Assembly (NCBI GenBank): GCA_947450475.1 | Contig: CANFVK010000009.1 | Coordinates: forward strand, 1 to 46,113 | Direction: 5' to 3' | Length of the DNA stretch: 46,113 nucleotides | From: Bacteriovoracaceae bacterium | GTDB lineage: Bacteria > Bdellovibrionota > Bacteriovoracia > Bacteriovoracales > Bacteriovoracaceae | Shown here: one piece after another, positions 1 through 7,753 of the stretch | Numbering within the stretch: position 1 is the first letter of the stretch | Layout: each line of letters opens with the position of its first letter | Program-made: the position numbers and the translations under genes | Notes under the pieces: model-generated | Told to the model about the DNA's origin: nothing | The model's database searches: none | Seen by the model: only the letters and a program-made list of their open reading frames with translations

Positions 1-218
1 GAGTTCTCGGACCAATACTTGATGAAGTTGCTAAAGAACTTGGCGAGAAAGCAGAAATTGTTAAAGTTAATGTTGATGACAATCCAGAACTGGCACAAAG
101 ATATGGAATTCGTGGTATTCCTACTATGATTTTTTTCAAAAACGGTCAGGCTTCAAAAACATTAGTTGGTGTTCAAGCCAAAGATGAAATCAAAAAATCT
201 CTCGAAGAGATGGCTTAA
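1..218 (+). CDS. trxA: thioredoxin (3' part only)
   Basis: C-terminal ~71 residues of a small thioredoxin, a cytoplasmic disulfide reductase. The reading frame enters at base 3 and begins VLGPILDEVA, which in the family directly follows the WCGPC active site, so the redox cysteines lie just outside the window. Visible hallmarks are the VNVDDNPELA strand-turn, the cis-proline loop GIRGIPTMIFFKNG and the final amphipathic helix. The stop TAA overlaps the gmhA start by one base (TAATG), so the two genes are translationally coupled. The family assignment is secure; which thioredoxin paralogue it is cannot be said. Confidence 0.92.
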   Translation, partial: VLGPILDEVAKELGEKAEIVKVNVDDNPELAQRYGIRGIPTMIFFKNGQASKTLVGVQAKDEIKKSLEEMA

Positions 219-793
219 TGTTTATTGCCGATTCACTTTTAGATGCTCAAAATGTTTTGAACAGTTTTGTTGCGAATAAAAATAATTTGCAAAATATCGA
301 CTCGGCCATTGCACTAATGGTCGAGTCTTATAAAACAAACGGTCGCCTATTTAGCTGTGGAAATGGCGGCTCGATGTGCGATGCCATGCACTTTGCGGAA
401 GAACTTACTGGAAGATTTAGAAAAGAGCGCGCTCCCTTAGCGGCGATGGCAATAAATGATCCCTCTCACCTTACCTGCGTGTCCAATGATTATGGCTATG
501 ATTATGTCTTTTCTCGCTACTTAGAGGCCTGGGGAAACGCTGGAGATGTATTGCTTGCAATCTCGACATCAGGAAACTCTAAAAATGTTTTACTCGCAGT
601 AGAGGCGGCCAAGAAACAAAAGATGAAAACTGTGGGGCTACTCGGTAAGGGTGGAGGTGCATTAAAAGACTTAGTTGATATCGCCATTGTGGTTGATTCG
701 AAAATAAGTGATCGTATTCAAGAAGTGCATATCAAATGCATTCACATTTTTATCGAAGGCATTGAAAGAAATCTTTTTCCTGAAAACTACTAA
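218..793 (+). CDS. gmhA: phosphoheptose isomerase GmhA (SIS domain)
   Basis: 191 residues, close to E. coli GmhA (192). It converts sedoheptulose 7-phosphate to D-glycero-D-manno-heptose 7-phosphate, the first step of ADP-heptose synthesis for the LPS inner core, in the cytoplasm. The SIS fold shows the sugar-phosphate loop SCGNGGSMCDAMHFAEE (about 46-62), the ISTSGNSKNV loop (about 114-123) and the IQEVHIKCIH helix (about 167-176). The catalytic Glu (AEE) and His signatures are both present, which favours GmhA over the non-enzymatic relative DiaA. Start ATG overlaps the trxA stop. It implies a heptose-containing LPS, hence a Gram-negative host. Confidence 0.93.
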   Translation: MFIADSLLDAQNVLNSFVANKNNLQNIDSAIALMVESYKTNGRLFSCGNGGSMCDAMHFAEELTGRFRKERAPLAAMAINDPSHLTCVSNDYGYDYVFSRYLEAWGNAGDVLLAISTSGNSKNVLLAVEAAKKQKMKTVGLLGKGGGALKDLVDIAIVVDSKISDRIQEVHIKCIHIFIEGIERNLFPENY

Positions 794-800
794 ATATTAT

Positions 801-1262
801 CTATCCGACAAAAGCACCAACGATAATCATAATTGCTGCCGTATTAGTAAAAACTAGCCATCTCTTTGATTGGGTTTGATTGTATTGCAGATAAGAATCC
901 AATAAGAGAACTTGTGCCCATAAAACAAAACCTAATTTATAAAGCAGTAACCTGGTTGAATTTGAAACATTAAAGGTATCAAGTAGCAATGGAAGTGTGA
1001 GCAGAATAAAAAAAATAAGGGACATGACCATGCGTTTTAAACCATCACCATTGTTGTAAATGAGATCTGGATACTTTATTTTAAAGTATAGGTCATTGAG
1101 AAAGAGTGCATAAATGAAAACGATTAAATAATCTTCAAAATCTTTAAATCCCACCAGAAATTGAAAAAGCATAAGCAAACTAAAGCTTATCAATAGGGAT
1201 AATTTTAACTTAGTCATATTTCGGGGTATATGAATGGAATTGAGAGTTAATTTTAAATCCAT
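801..1262 (-). CDS. small integral membrane protein, unknown function
   Basis: 153 residues, mostly hydrophobic, with four or five likely membrane helices (about 20-38, 45-60, 80-98, 108-125, 135-152) and short charged loops (KIKYPDL, NNGDGLKR, YNQTQSKR). I recognise no family. It converges on gmhA, only 7 bases apart tail to tail. The ATG at 1262 lies 6 bases from a perfect TATAAT (1269-1274) and has no usable Shine-Dalgarno, so the mRNA may be leaderless. An alternative start is Met16 (base 1217), which also lacks a clear ribosome site. Real gene likely; function unknown. Confidence 0.7.
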   Translation of the reverse strand: MDLKLTLNSIHIPRNMTKLKLSLLISFSLLMLFQFLVGFKDFEDYLIVFIYALFLNDLYFKIKYPDLIYNNGDGLKRMVMSLIFFILLTLPLLLDTFNVSNSTRLLLYKLGFVLWAQVLLLDSYLQYNQTQSKRWLVFTNTAAIMIIVGAFVG

Positions 1263-1268
1263 GAAACC

Positions 1269-1297
1269 ATTATAATCCTAAGTTACTTCAAATCCAA
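1269..1297 (-). promoter_or_regulatory. sigma70-type promoter of the 801-1262 gene
   Basis: On the minus strand TTGGAT (1292-1297, 3 of 6 match to the -35 consensus), a 17-base spacer and a perfect TATAAT (1269-1274). Transcription would begin at about base 1262, the first base of the ATG. Confidence 0.5.
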
Positions 1298-1395
1298 AAA
1301 ATAGTTCCAAGGTATCGAAATGTCATTTTAGCTGAGGTAAGAATGAATTAGTAGACGCCAAAAATACTGGCCATGAATCCATTACAGATTCAAAG

Positions 1396-1689
1396 TTATC
1401 GGACGCGCTCAATACCCTTTTTGATTTCAACTGTAAAAGATTTTCGATATGGCAGTCTATTAGAATAGCGTTTTTCATGAATAGGAGTAATGGAAATATC
1501 GTTAGGTGAACCGGTATCTCCTTCAATATTGAGGTCATCAAAATCAAATTTTTCAAATTGTTTGTAAGTATAAATCACTTTACGATTGCCAACCATCGCC
1601 TCCTTTCCCTCAGTGAACGCTTTAGTGGTATCAGCACCAAAGGCAGAAGGAGCAAGATAAATTAAAAATAATAACATAGTGCATTTCAT
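1396..1689 (-). CDS. small exported protein, CglF-like (gliding-cluster type)
   Basis: 97 residues with a signal peptide (MKCTMLLFLIYLAPSAFGA, cleavage near 19) and a short mature domain. The pattern VIYTYKQFEKFDFDDLNIEG, then a run of basic residues and a charged C-terminal helix (SFTVEIKKGIERVR), resembles from memory the small CglF proteins of adventurous-gliding clusters (vYkk..idFedL.i.Ge). It is the last gene of the TPR/barrel operon. The start lies 3 bases after the upstream stop, with AGGA 8 bases before the ATG. The family name is a recollection-based inference; the exported nature is what the sequence shows. A 77-residue frame overlapping it on the same strand (1323-1556) looks like a shadow. 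Confidence 0.55.
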   Translation of the reverse strand: MKCTMLLFLIYLAPSAFGADTTKAFTEGKEAMVGNRKVIYTYKQFEKFDFDDLNIEGDTGSPNDISITPIHEKRYSNRLPYRKSFTVEIKKGIERVR

Positions 1690-1692
1690 GAT

Positions 1693-2622
1693 TTAATTCC
1701 TAATAAATTTTTCAACTTTCTGATAATAATCAAGCAAAGGCCCAGAGGATGCTGGAGCCATATTCGAAAAGATAGCTAGTGATTCTGATTTACGATTGAG
1801 CAATTTTAAAGCTACACAATAATTAAGTCCTACATTCGGCCGCTGAATAATACTTTTATCCAAGGTTGAAAAACCAATTATAGCTTGCGGATAATCCCCA
1901 TTTAATAGGTTGGCAGTAGCCAGTGCTGCGACTACATCTTGATCTTGAGGACTGCGTTTTTGCAACCCTTGTAAAATAGAAATCGCCTTGGCCGCGTTGC
2001 CAAATTTCAAGAAAAGTTGTGCCAGGTTATAATTAGGTGTGACAGAAAATTTTCCTAAATCACTAGCTTTTTTGAATGCCAAAAGTGCTTTAGAAAACTT
2101 TCCTTGTCGAAAATAAATAACGCCTAGATTATTTACAGCCGGCGAGTATTTCGCATCAAGGTCACGCGACTTATTGTAAAACAAAATAGCCTTTGAATAA
2201 TCTGATCTTAAAAGATAGCAAGTACCAACTTGATTCCAATAGCTAGTATTGTTTTTATAAATTTGATAGATTTCATCAGCAAGCTTCAAGCCTTCATCGA
2301 ATTTTTGTTGATAGCATTTGGCCACAAACTTGGTTAGTGGATCTTGAATTTTTGCCAATGACTCTTCAAGCTGAACAGTTCCAATATTAACTAAAGATTC
2401 TTTTGACAATATATTTTTCTTTTCATCAAGTAAAAAAGTAAAACCGTCTTCATCAGCTAAATATTTTTTTTCTACTTTTTTCTCAAAGCTCAACTGATCA
2501 ACCCAACTGTTGGCTTCATCCGTTTTAACAATTTCATCAATGGTAGGAGCTTGAGAAACAACCCGATTTGAATTTGTTGTACATGCAGCTAAAATAAAAA
2601 GGATTGGAAATAACTTTTTCAT
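1693..2622 (-). CDS. TPR-repeat lipoprotein (GltE-like)
   Basis: 309 residues. The N-terminus is a lipoprotein signal with lipobox LAAC (Cys14), followed by TTNSN with no Asp at +2, so an outer-membrane destination is likely. From about 110 on there are TPR units (YWNQVGTCYLLRSDYSKAILFYNKS; SPAVNNLGVIYFRQGKFSKALLAFKKA; PNYNLAQLFLKFGNAAKAI). TPR outer-membrane lipoproteins such as GltE/AglT are part of the Myxococcus gliding complex, and the neighbours (long TPR protein, barrel) support that type, but any TPR assembly lipoprotein would look similar. The ATG overlaps the upstream stop by four bases (ATGA). Confidence 0.75.
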   Translation of the reverse strand: MKKLFPILFILAACTTNSNRVVSQAPTIDEIVKTDEANSWVDQLSFEKKVEKKYLADEDGFTFLLDEKKNILSKESLVNIGTVQLEESLAKIQDPLTKFVAKCYQQKFDEGLKLADEIYQIYKNNTSYWNQVGTCYLLRSDYSKAILFYNKSRDLDAKYSPAVNNLGVIYFRQGKFSKALLAFKKASDLGKFSVTPNYNLAQLFLKFGNAAKAISILQGLQKRSPQDQDVVAALATANLLNGDYPQAIIGFSTLDKSIIQRPNVGLNYCVALKLLNRKSESLAIFSNMAPASSGPLLDYYQKVEKFIRN

Positions 2623-5510
2623 TTTGAGCCTACCTTATCCATAGAAACGGAAACAGTTTCACTGAAATATTCTGGAATAAATATTTTCCTATTTTTGGTC
2701 AAAAACCATGAGTTATCAGTTGATAATATGTTTTCTTTTTCAATTTTCTTTACTGCTGTTTGCCTAAAATCTTCAGCCTGTTCAAAAAGCGGCTCAACCA
2801 GCTTCGCCATACTCTTTTTAAATGAAGACACATAATCAGGTGTCTTTTCAGCTGGAAGAACAAATGAAAGCACTTCATTTTTCACATCTTCATGAGCCTG
2901 AACTAATAACCTGTAAGCTTTAATAATTCCAGCACCAGAAGCCATTTCGGAAATGGAAACCACATCAGTAGTAATCCCATCTAAAATCGCGAATTTTGCT
3001 TTTAAAATACGATTATATTCTGGTTCTGGAAAAGACAACTTCATACTATTTAATTTTTTCAAATTTTCTTCAACGACAGTCAACCTAATGGATGAAATCG
3101 CATCCAACCCCTCTGTTGGAACATCTAACTTATTTTTCTTTGAAGTTGCATAATAGGACATCATTTTATGCTTTATCTTAGCTGCTTCGTCAGAGCGCCC
3201 AATCCCTTCGAGTTCATTGGCCAAAAGAGAAGAAGGATAAATAAGCTGTGGTATCATTTCTTTTGATTGTTCTAGAAAAGCAATAATTTCTGAGAAGGAA
3301 TTCCATTTACTTGAAGCTGATAGCTCATTTAAATGATCTAGGTAACCTGCCAGGATAACATCCGTACCCACACCGCACTTACCCGCTTTAGCTAAAATTC
3401 TCTTACTGCTTTCAAATTGCTTTTCAGCAAGATAGATAACATTGGCGTTTTTTAAAAAAACACGTTTATTTTTAGATTCAGTAGAACAAATTTTATCAAA
3501 AACCCTTTCACTTAAAGCAGCTGAGTCAGAAAGTAGACGTCTTTGAAATAAGTCGGTCGAAAATATAATTAGATCTTTTTCAAATTTTACAATCTCACTA
3601 GGTGCCATCATAGAAACAGCTCGATTTGCCCACAGATTTAATTGTGTCGAATCTCCCTGTTGATAAAAAAGTACCGAAATATTATAAGCAGCTGTCTTCT
3701 TAGCATCCTGACTCATCTCTGGTGACTTGTAAATTTGGAGGTATCCTTTTAGCGCTTCTTTTTTATCGCCCTTAGTACTGGCACGTTCGACTTTTTCGAA
3801 TTGCATTCCAAGAACGAGAGTTTTAATTTTTGCAGCATATTCAGGACTTACTTTAAATTCCTTTGCATCAATTCTCTTTACCCAATTGACCAAGGATACC
3901 TTATCACCAATATCTTTGTAATGATCCATCACCTGCGCCAACATTTTTTCTTGGGTTTCAAACTCAGCTGGCATTGTAGTTTTATAAGTCACTAAAACTT
4001 TTTCAGCATCAAGATAATTCTTTTTTTCTATAAAAACGGAGAAAAGTCGCTGATAAATAAGACTCGATTTTTCGCCTGCGGGATTACTGCTTAAAAAACT
4101 TTGATAAGCAGGTACTAGAAATTGATCCACTGTAGATTTTTTTACATCTTTACCTAAAGATACCATCAACGCCGTACTCGCCAATGATTCTGTCTTAGTA
4201 TCTTTATATTTTTGTGCTCGTTTAATAGCTTCAGCATAAAGAGGAATGGCTCGATCATAATTAGTGATAGCAAAGAATGTCTCACCTGCGTGAAAATAAT
4301 CTTGAGGCGAATGTTCAGGAGATAGAATCGCGCTGATCATAAAATATTCATGAGCAGCAGATGCTTTATTATCTCGAATTTCTAATTGATGATCGTAAGT
4401 TTTATTCACCAACTGCTGCTGGATTAATGCCGACATTTTTTGAGCATTAAATTTTAAAACTTCTATTTGATCAGCATTCAGTACTCCCTTGCTAAAGAAA
4501 ATCGCCAGCGCTCGACATGCTTCAATGTGCTTTTGATCCTTTCCGTATTTTTCAAAAAGACTTAAGAGCTCAACATTAAATTCTATTTCTTCTTTTTCAC
4601 TTTGTTTGTATTGCAAACCATCAATTAATGTTTTTTCAGCTGCAACATATTTACCTTGAGACTTTAGATAACGACCAACTTTTAGCATTATTTCAGAGAC
4701 ACTTTTTCCGTGTTTTTTATAAAACGCAATGGCTTCATCAGATCGACCGGCTTCAGTATAAAAGAAAGCTAAATCCCGCTCAATACTTTTAGACATATCA
4801 ATAAATCGTGATTGCTTAGATAATTCATAAGATTCGCTCATTATAGCAATGGCTTTATCGTATTTTCCTAATTTGAAATAGCACCAACTTAAATTAAAAG
4901 CATCTTTAGTCCACCACTTATCTCGTTTATTTCTTAAAGCAGCTTCATAGAGGCTCATCGACTTATCGTACAATCCTTTATTGAAGTATATTTCAGCTAA
5001 AGCAATCCGAGACTTGTCCGCTATAATGGAATCACTTTTTGATTCTTGAAGAGCTTTGAGGAAAAATTTCTTTGACTGGTCATCTTCTTTAATTTCTTTT
5101 GCATTATATGCAAGGATATAATAAGCATCAGCTTTTTCTTCAAAACGTGGAAATTTTTTCAAAAGTAAAAGTACCGTTCTTTGAGCCTGATCAAAATAGC
5201 GTCTCGATTCCATATATATATCAACGCTACTGATTTTTTCTCTTTCTTTCGCAGGTATCTCTAAATATTTCAGATTTTCCTGATCTTTTAACAATCGACC
5301 TTTTTCGAGAAGAATTTGTGCCATTCTTAAAATAAGATCAGGTCTTCTGGCCCCTATTTGCTTATTGAGTCTAGTTACTTCTCGAAGTTCCTCATCTAGA
5401 ACTTTGAAAAGTTCTGCTCGTCTTTGTTCTACATCTGCATTGGCCTCGTAGATTGCATTGACAGCAAAAAGAGTAATCAAGCAAATCGCAAATATTAATT
5501 TTCTTTTCAT
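2619..5510 (-). CDS. large periplasmic TPR-repeat protein (GltD/AgmU-type)
   Basis: 963 residues with a cleavable signal peptide (MKRKLIFAICLITLFAVNAIY, cleavage likely after ANA at about 26). Helical repeats run through almost the whole chain, with clear TPR units such as ADAYYILAYNAKEIKEDDQ, RIALAEIYFNKGLYDKSMSL, AFNLSWCYFKLGKYDKAIAI and ISVLFYQQGDSTQ. No enzymatic motif is seen, so it is best read as a periplasmic scaffold. Long TPR proteins next to a TPR lipoprotein and a small barrel occur in the Glt/Agm gliding clusters of Myxococcus and Bdellovibrio; the assignment to that machinery is inference from order and architecture. Only three bases separate it from the upstream gene. Confidence 0.75.
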   Translation of the reverse strand: MKRKLIFAICLITLFAVNAIYEANADVEQRRAELFKVLDEELREVTRLNKQIGARRPDLILRMAQILLEKGRLLKDQENLKYLEIPAKEREKISSVDIYMESRRYFDQAQRTVLLLLKKFPRFEEKADAYYILAYNAKEIKEDDQSKKFFLKALQESKSDSIIADKSRIALAEIYFNKGLYDKSMSLYEAALRNKRDKWWTKDAFNLSWCYFKLGKYDKAIAIMSESYELSKQSRFIDMSKSIERDLAFFYTEAGRSDEAIAFYKKHGKSVSEIMLKVGRYLKSQGKYVAAEKTLIDGLQYKQSEKEEIEFNVELLSLFEKYGKDQKHIEACRALAIFFSKGVLNADQIEVLKFNAQKMSALIQQQLVNKTYDHQLEIRDNKASAAHEYFMISAILSPEHSPQDYFHAGETFFAITNYDRAIPLYAEAIKRAQKYKDTKTESLASTALMVSLGKDVKKSTVDQFLVPAYQSFLSSNPAGEKSSLIYQRLFSVFIEKKNYLDAEKVLVTYKTTMPAEFETQEKMLAQVMDHYKDIGDKVSLVNWVKRIDAKEFKVSPEYAAKIKTLVLGMQFEKVERASTKGDKKEALKGYLQIYKSPEMSQDAKKTAAYNISVLFYQQGDSTQLNLWANRAVSMMAPSEIVKFEKDLIIFSTDLFQRRLLSDSAALSERVFDKICSTESKNKRVFLKNANVIYLAEKQFESSKRILAKAGKCGVGTDVILAGYLDHLNELSASSKWNSFSEIIAFLEQSKEMIPQLIYPSSLLANELEGIGRSDEAAKIKHKMMSYYATSKKNKLDVPTEGLDAISSIRLTVVEENLKKLNSMKLSFPEPEYNRILKAKFAILDGITTDVVSISEMASGAGIIKAYRLLVQAHEDVKNEVLSFVLPAEKTPDYVSSFKKSMAKLVEPLFEQAEDFRQTAVKKIEKENILSTDNSWFLTKNRKIFIPEYFSETVSVSMDKVGSK

Positions 5511-5513
5511 AAT

Positions 5514-6938
5514 TTATCTACATTCAGATTTGAGAGAGAATACATAATCCCCTAGCTCATCCGCCCAAAACTCTCCATTAAAAGTCCAAAAATATTGTTT
5601 ATCTGTCTTTTTTAAAAAAGAAATATCTCCCCTGGCCCGAGAAGCTCCTCGGAGCGATACGTTGTCATATAATTCTGTTTTACGTTTGGATAACACTTCA
5701 AGTTTTATATAACTCATATCTTCAAATGCTTTACCCATTTGTGCAGCAAAGAGTTGCAATTGTCCTCTAATATAACTTCCGATTAAATCCCGTTGAAGGC
5801 TAAGTGTCTCTTTTAAGTTTTCTCCCAAAATAAGTCTCATTTTATCGCTTGGAACATTATTGATTCTTTCAATTTCATCCTTTCCCGATTTGAAAGAACT
5901 ATAAAGTTCAAGATAGGCAGGATCTCTTCCTATAGAGACGAGGGCATTACCAAGAATATCAATGTGTTTATTTTTCTTTTCAGCATGCTCTTTAACAAGT
6001 GAGTAATATTGGCGATAATCTTTACCTAGGGAATCGAGATATTTATTATAGGCTCCGTAATCACTTTCATACTTTACATAAAAATTTTCCACTGAATTTT
6101 TGGTATCATCCCAAAGGCATAGCTCCATATAGGTCAAAGCTTTCAAAACTTCAATCTCAGGGTTAAAAATATAGCCTAGGATAGGAGATTTATAGGTAAC
6201 GAGTTTGCCCAGAGTTCGGTTGTAATCCTTGAGATAAAAACTGTTCCATGCTTCCTCGAACAATATTTCCGGCCAAATGTAGCTGGATTTATCTAAATCC
6301 AGATAGGATGAATAAGCACTATTGAATTTTCCCATTGCAAATTGTGAGCGGGGTATTCCTACCAAACAATAGTCTCTGTTAATTTTTAATTGCCTAATGC
6401 GATCTTTATCTTTTTCTTTTTTTATGTGATCTTGGCTAATCTCAATGCATTCTTTAAAAATTCTGGTTGCTTGCTCTTCATGCTTGACCACAGAGTGAAT
6501 ACTTGCTTCAAGCATAAGTGCAAAAGGTTTAACCGGATTCCAATCCTCAATATTTTTATCGAGATACTTTAAAGCCAATTCATTTTTACCTTGGCGAAAA
6601 GCTTTTCGGGCTAAAATATAACGAATGGTGGGAGCATTTGATTTACCCAGGATTGTTTCTGGGAGTACCTCAAATTGTTTTACGCCAACTTCTGTAATGA
6701 GACGGTCCACAATTTTATCTACGACAGCATCATTGACTCTACTGGTAGTCACTAAATACTCTTTAATAAATGGAACTGAACTAAAATACATTTTCTCATC
6801 GATGAGCTCGGAAACCATTTGGGGATATTTATTTTTATCTCCACTTTGATAAATTTTCCAAGCTTCAGAAAATGAAGCAAAAGCTTTACCACTCAGGGAA
6901 AGTGATGCCAATAAAAAGATTGAGAGAAAAGAATTCAT
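5514..6938 (-). CDS. exported TPR-like protein (GltC-type position)
   Basis: 474 residues from the chosen start. The open frame extends to 6989, but the second ATG of a pair (6938) sits 5 bases after AGGGGAAGGA and avoids overlap with the upstream gene; it gives a proper signal peptide MNSFLSIFLLASLSLSGKAFA. The mature chain is helical with repeat-like pieces (ALKYLDKNIEDWNPVKPFALMLEA; FEEAWNSFYLKDYNRTLGKL) and ends in a distinct region with aromatic residues (YFWTFNGEFWADELGDYVF). I see no enzymatic motif. Its place between the barrel and the long TPR protein matches a periplasmic gliding-complex subunit, but that is inference. Confidence 0.72.
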   Translation of the reverse strand: MNSFLSIFLLASLSLSGKAFASFSEAWKIYQSGDKNKYPQMVSELIDEKMYFSSVPFIKEYLVTTSRVNDAVVDKIVDRLITEVGVKQFEVLPETILGKSNAPTIRYILARKAFRQGKNELALKYLDKNIEDWNPVKPFALMLEASIHSVVKHEEQATRIFKECIEISQDHIKKEKDKDRIRQLKINRDYCLVGIPRSQFAMGKFNSAYSSYLDLDKSSYIWPEILFEEAWNSFYLKDYNRTLGKLVTYKSPILGYIFNPEIEVLKALTYMELCLWDDTKNSVENFYVKYESDYGAYNKYLDSLGKDYRQYYSLVKEHAEKKNKHIDILGNALVSIGRDPAYLELYSSFKSGKDEIERINNVPSDKMRLILGENLKETLSLQRDLIGSYIRGQLQLFAAQMGKAFEDMSYIKLEVLSKRKTELYDNVSLRGASRARGDISFLKKTDKQYFWTFNGEFWADELGDYVFSLKSECR

Positions 6939-6954
6939 CATTGTCCTTCCCCTA

Positions 6955-7662
6955 TTAAAATGAGCAACCAAGTGAAACAGTAGCATCAAAATTAGATTTC
7001 AAAGATGAGCCAGAAGTCTTAATATTCTGCGCTGAATAATGAAGTGCGGTGAGATCCGTTCGGATGTTAAAATTTTGATTTAAATAAAACATCATCCCTG
7101 CCTCCCACATTACTCCTGAATGGCTTTCAGCAGTTTCCACTTTGTCTATACCTGCAGTTAAAACTTCAGACTTATTATTTTTCTCTTTTAATTGACCGTA
7201 TCCCAAACCAAAAATCCAATCCATATAGATAATCGAATTAAAAGTATTTATTTTGGTATAAAAAGGAGACCAGAGAACCATCGCTCCCATGTAGCTATCG
7301 ACAATTCTTCTAAACGGCGTTGAACCTGTACCACCTCCAGAAGATCGCACTCCTTGTGCTGTTAAATTTTCTTTGCCAGAATTTTTTGAATAAAGACCTT
7401 CAAATCCTAACTCTTCGGACATGAAATAACCGGCCCGTCCTTGAAAGGCCATTGAATCAACAAAGGCGCCTGAAGTAGTAATTCCTCCGCCAACATTTAA
7501 ATGCAATTGGTTGGCTTTTCTAAATTTTCTATTTTGAAGAACGTAGACTTCTTTGTCTGGATCAAGCCATGAAAATTCATAGATGTCTTTTTCACTGGCA
7601 AAAATCTTTGTTGAAGAAAGTAAGGAAAATAAAAGAACCAAGGCCAAGAGATTTGATTTCAT
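6955..7662 (-). CDS. outer-membrane beta-barrel protein of the gliding-cluster family (GltA/GltB/CglE-like)
   Basis: 235 residues from ATG 7662 (AGGA 5 bases upstream; the ATG at 7668 abuts that site and is unlikely). Signal peptide MKSNLLALVLLFSLLSSTKIFA. The stretch DKEVYVLQNRKFRKANQLHL, then alternating strands with AFQGRAGYFMSEELGFEGLY and WSPFYTKINTFNSIIYMDWIFGLGYG, matches my recollection of the myxobacterial/Bdellovibrio small barrel family (TIGR04565-type) found in gliding clusters. It ends in Phe (GCSF), typical for barrel insertion. First gene of the five-gene operon, with a good promoter just upstream. The barrel call is strong; the gliding role is inferred. Confidence 0.78.
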   Translation of the reverse strand: MKSNLLALVLLFSLLSSTKIFASEKDIYEFSWLDPDKEVYVLQNRKFRKANQLHLNVGGGITTSGAFVDSMAFQGRAGYFMSEELGFEGLYSKNSGKENLTAQGVRSSGGGTGSTPFRRIVDSYMGAMVLWSPFYTKINTFNSIIYMDWIFGLGYGQLKEKNNKSEVLTAGIDKVETAESHSGVMWEAGMMFYLNQNFNIRTDLTALHYSAQNIKTSGSSLKSNFDATVSLGCSF

Positions 7663-7716
7663 ACGCATCCTGCTTTAAATTCATGAGTCGCAAAATAAGA
7701 TAACTATTTAATAATT

Positions 7717-7744
7717 ATTTTAACATAGGTTAATAGGCTCGCAA
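7717..7744 (-). promoter_or_regulatory. sigma70-type promoter of the barrel/TPR operon
   Basis: Minus strand TTGCGA (7739-7744), 16-base spacer, TAAAAT (7717-7722, 5 of 6). It lies in the 85-base gap behind addA, giving a leader of about 45 bases before ATG 7662. Confidence 0.55.
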
Positions 7745-7753
7745 TAAAAACGA

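Noticed and set aside
1323..1556. 77-codon frame on the minus strand overlapping the CglF-like gene
   Set aside because: It overlaps most of a gene with a clear signal peptide and operon position, and its own sequence is of low complexity with no ribosome site.
6942..6989. N-terminal extension of the 5514 gene up to 6989
   Set aside because: The extra residues are not signal-like, overlap the upstream barrel gene, and a strong Shine-Dalgarno directs starts at 6938/6941.
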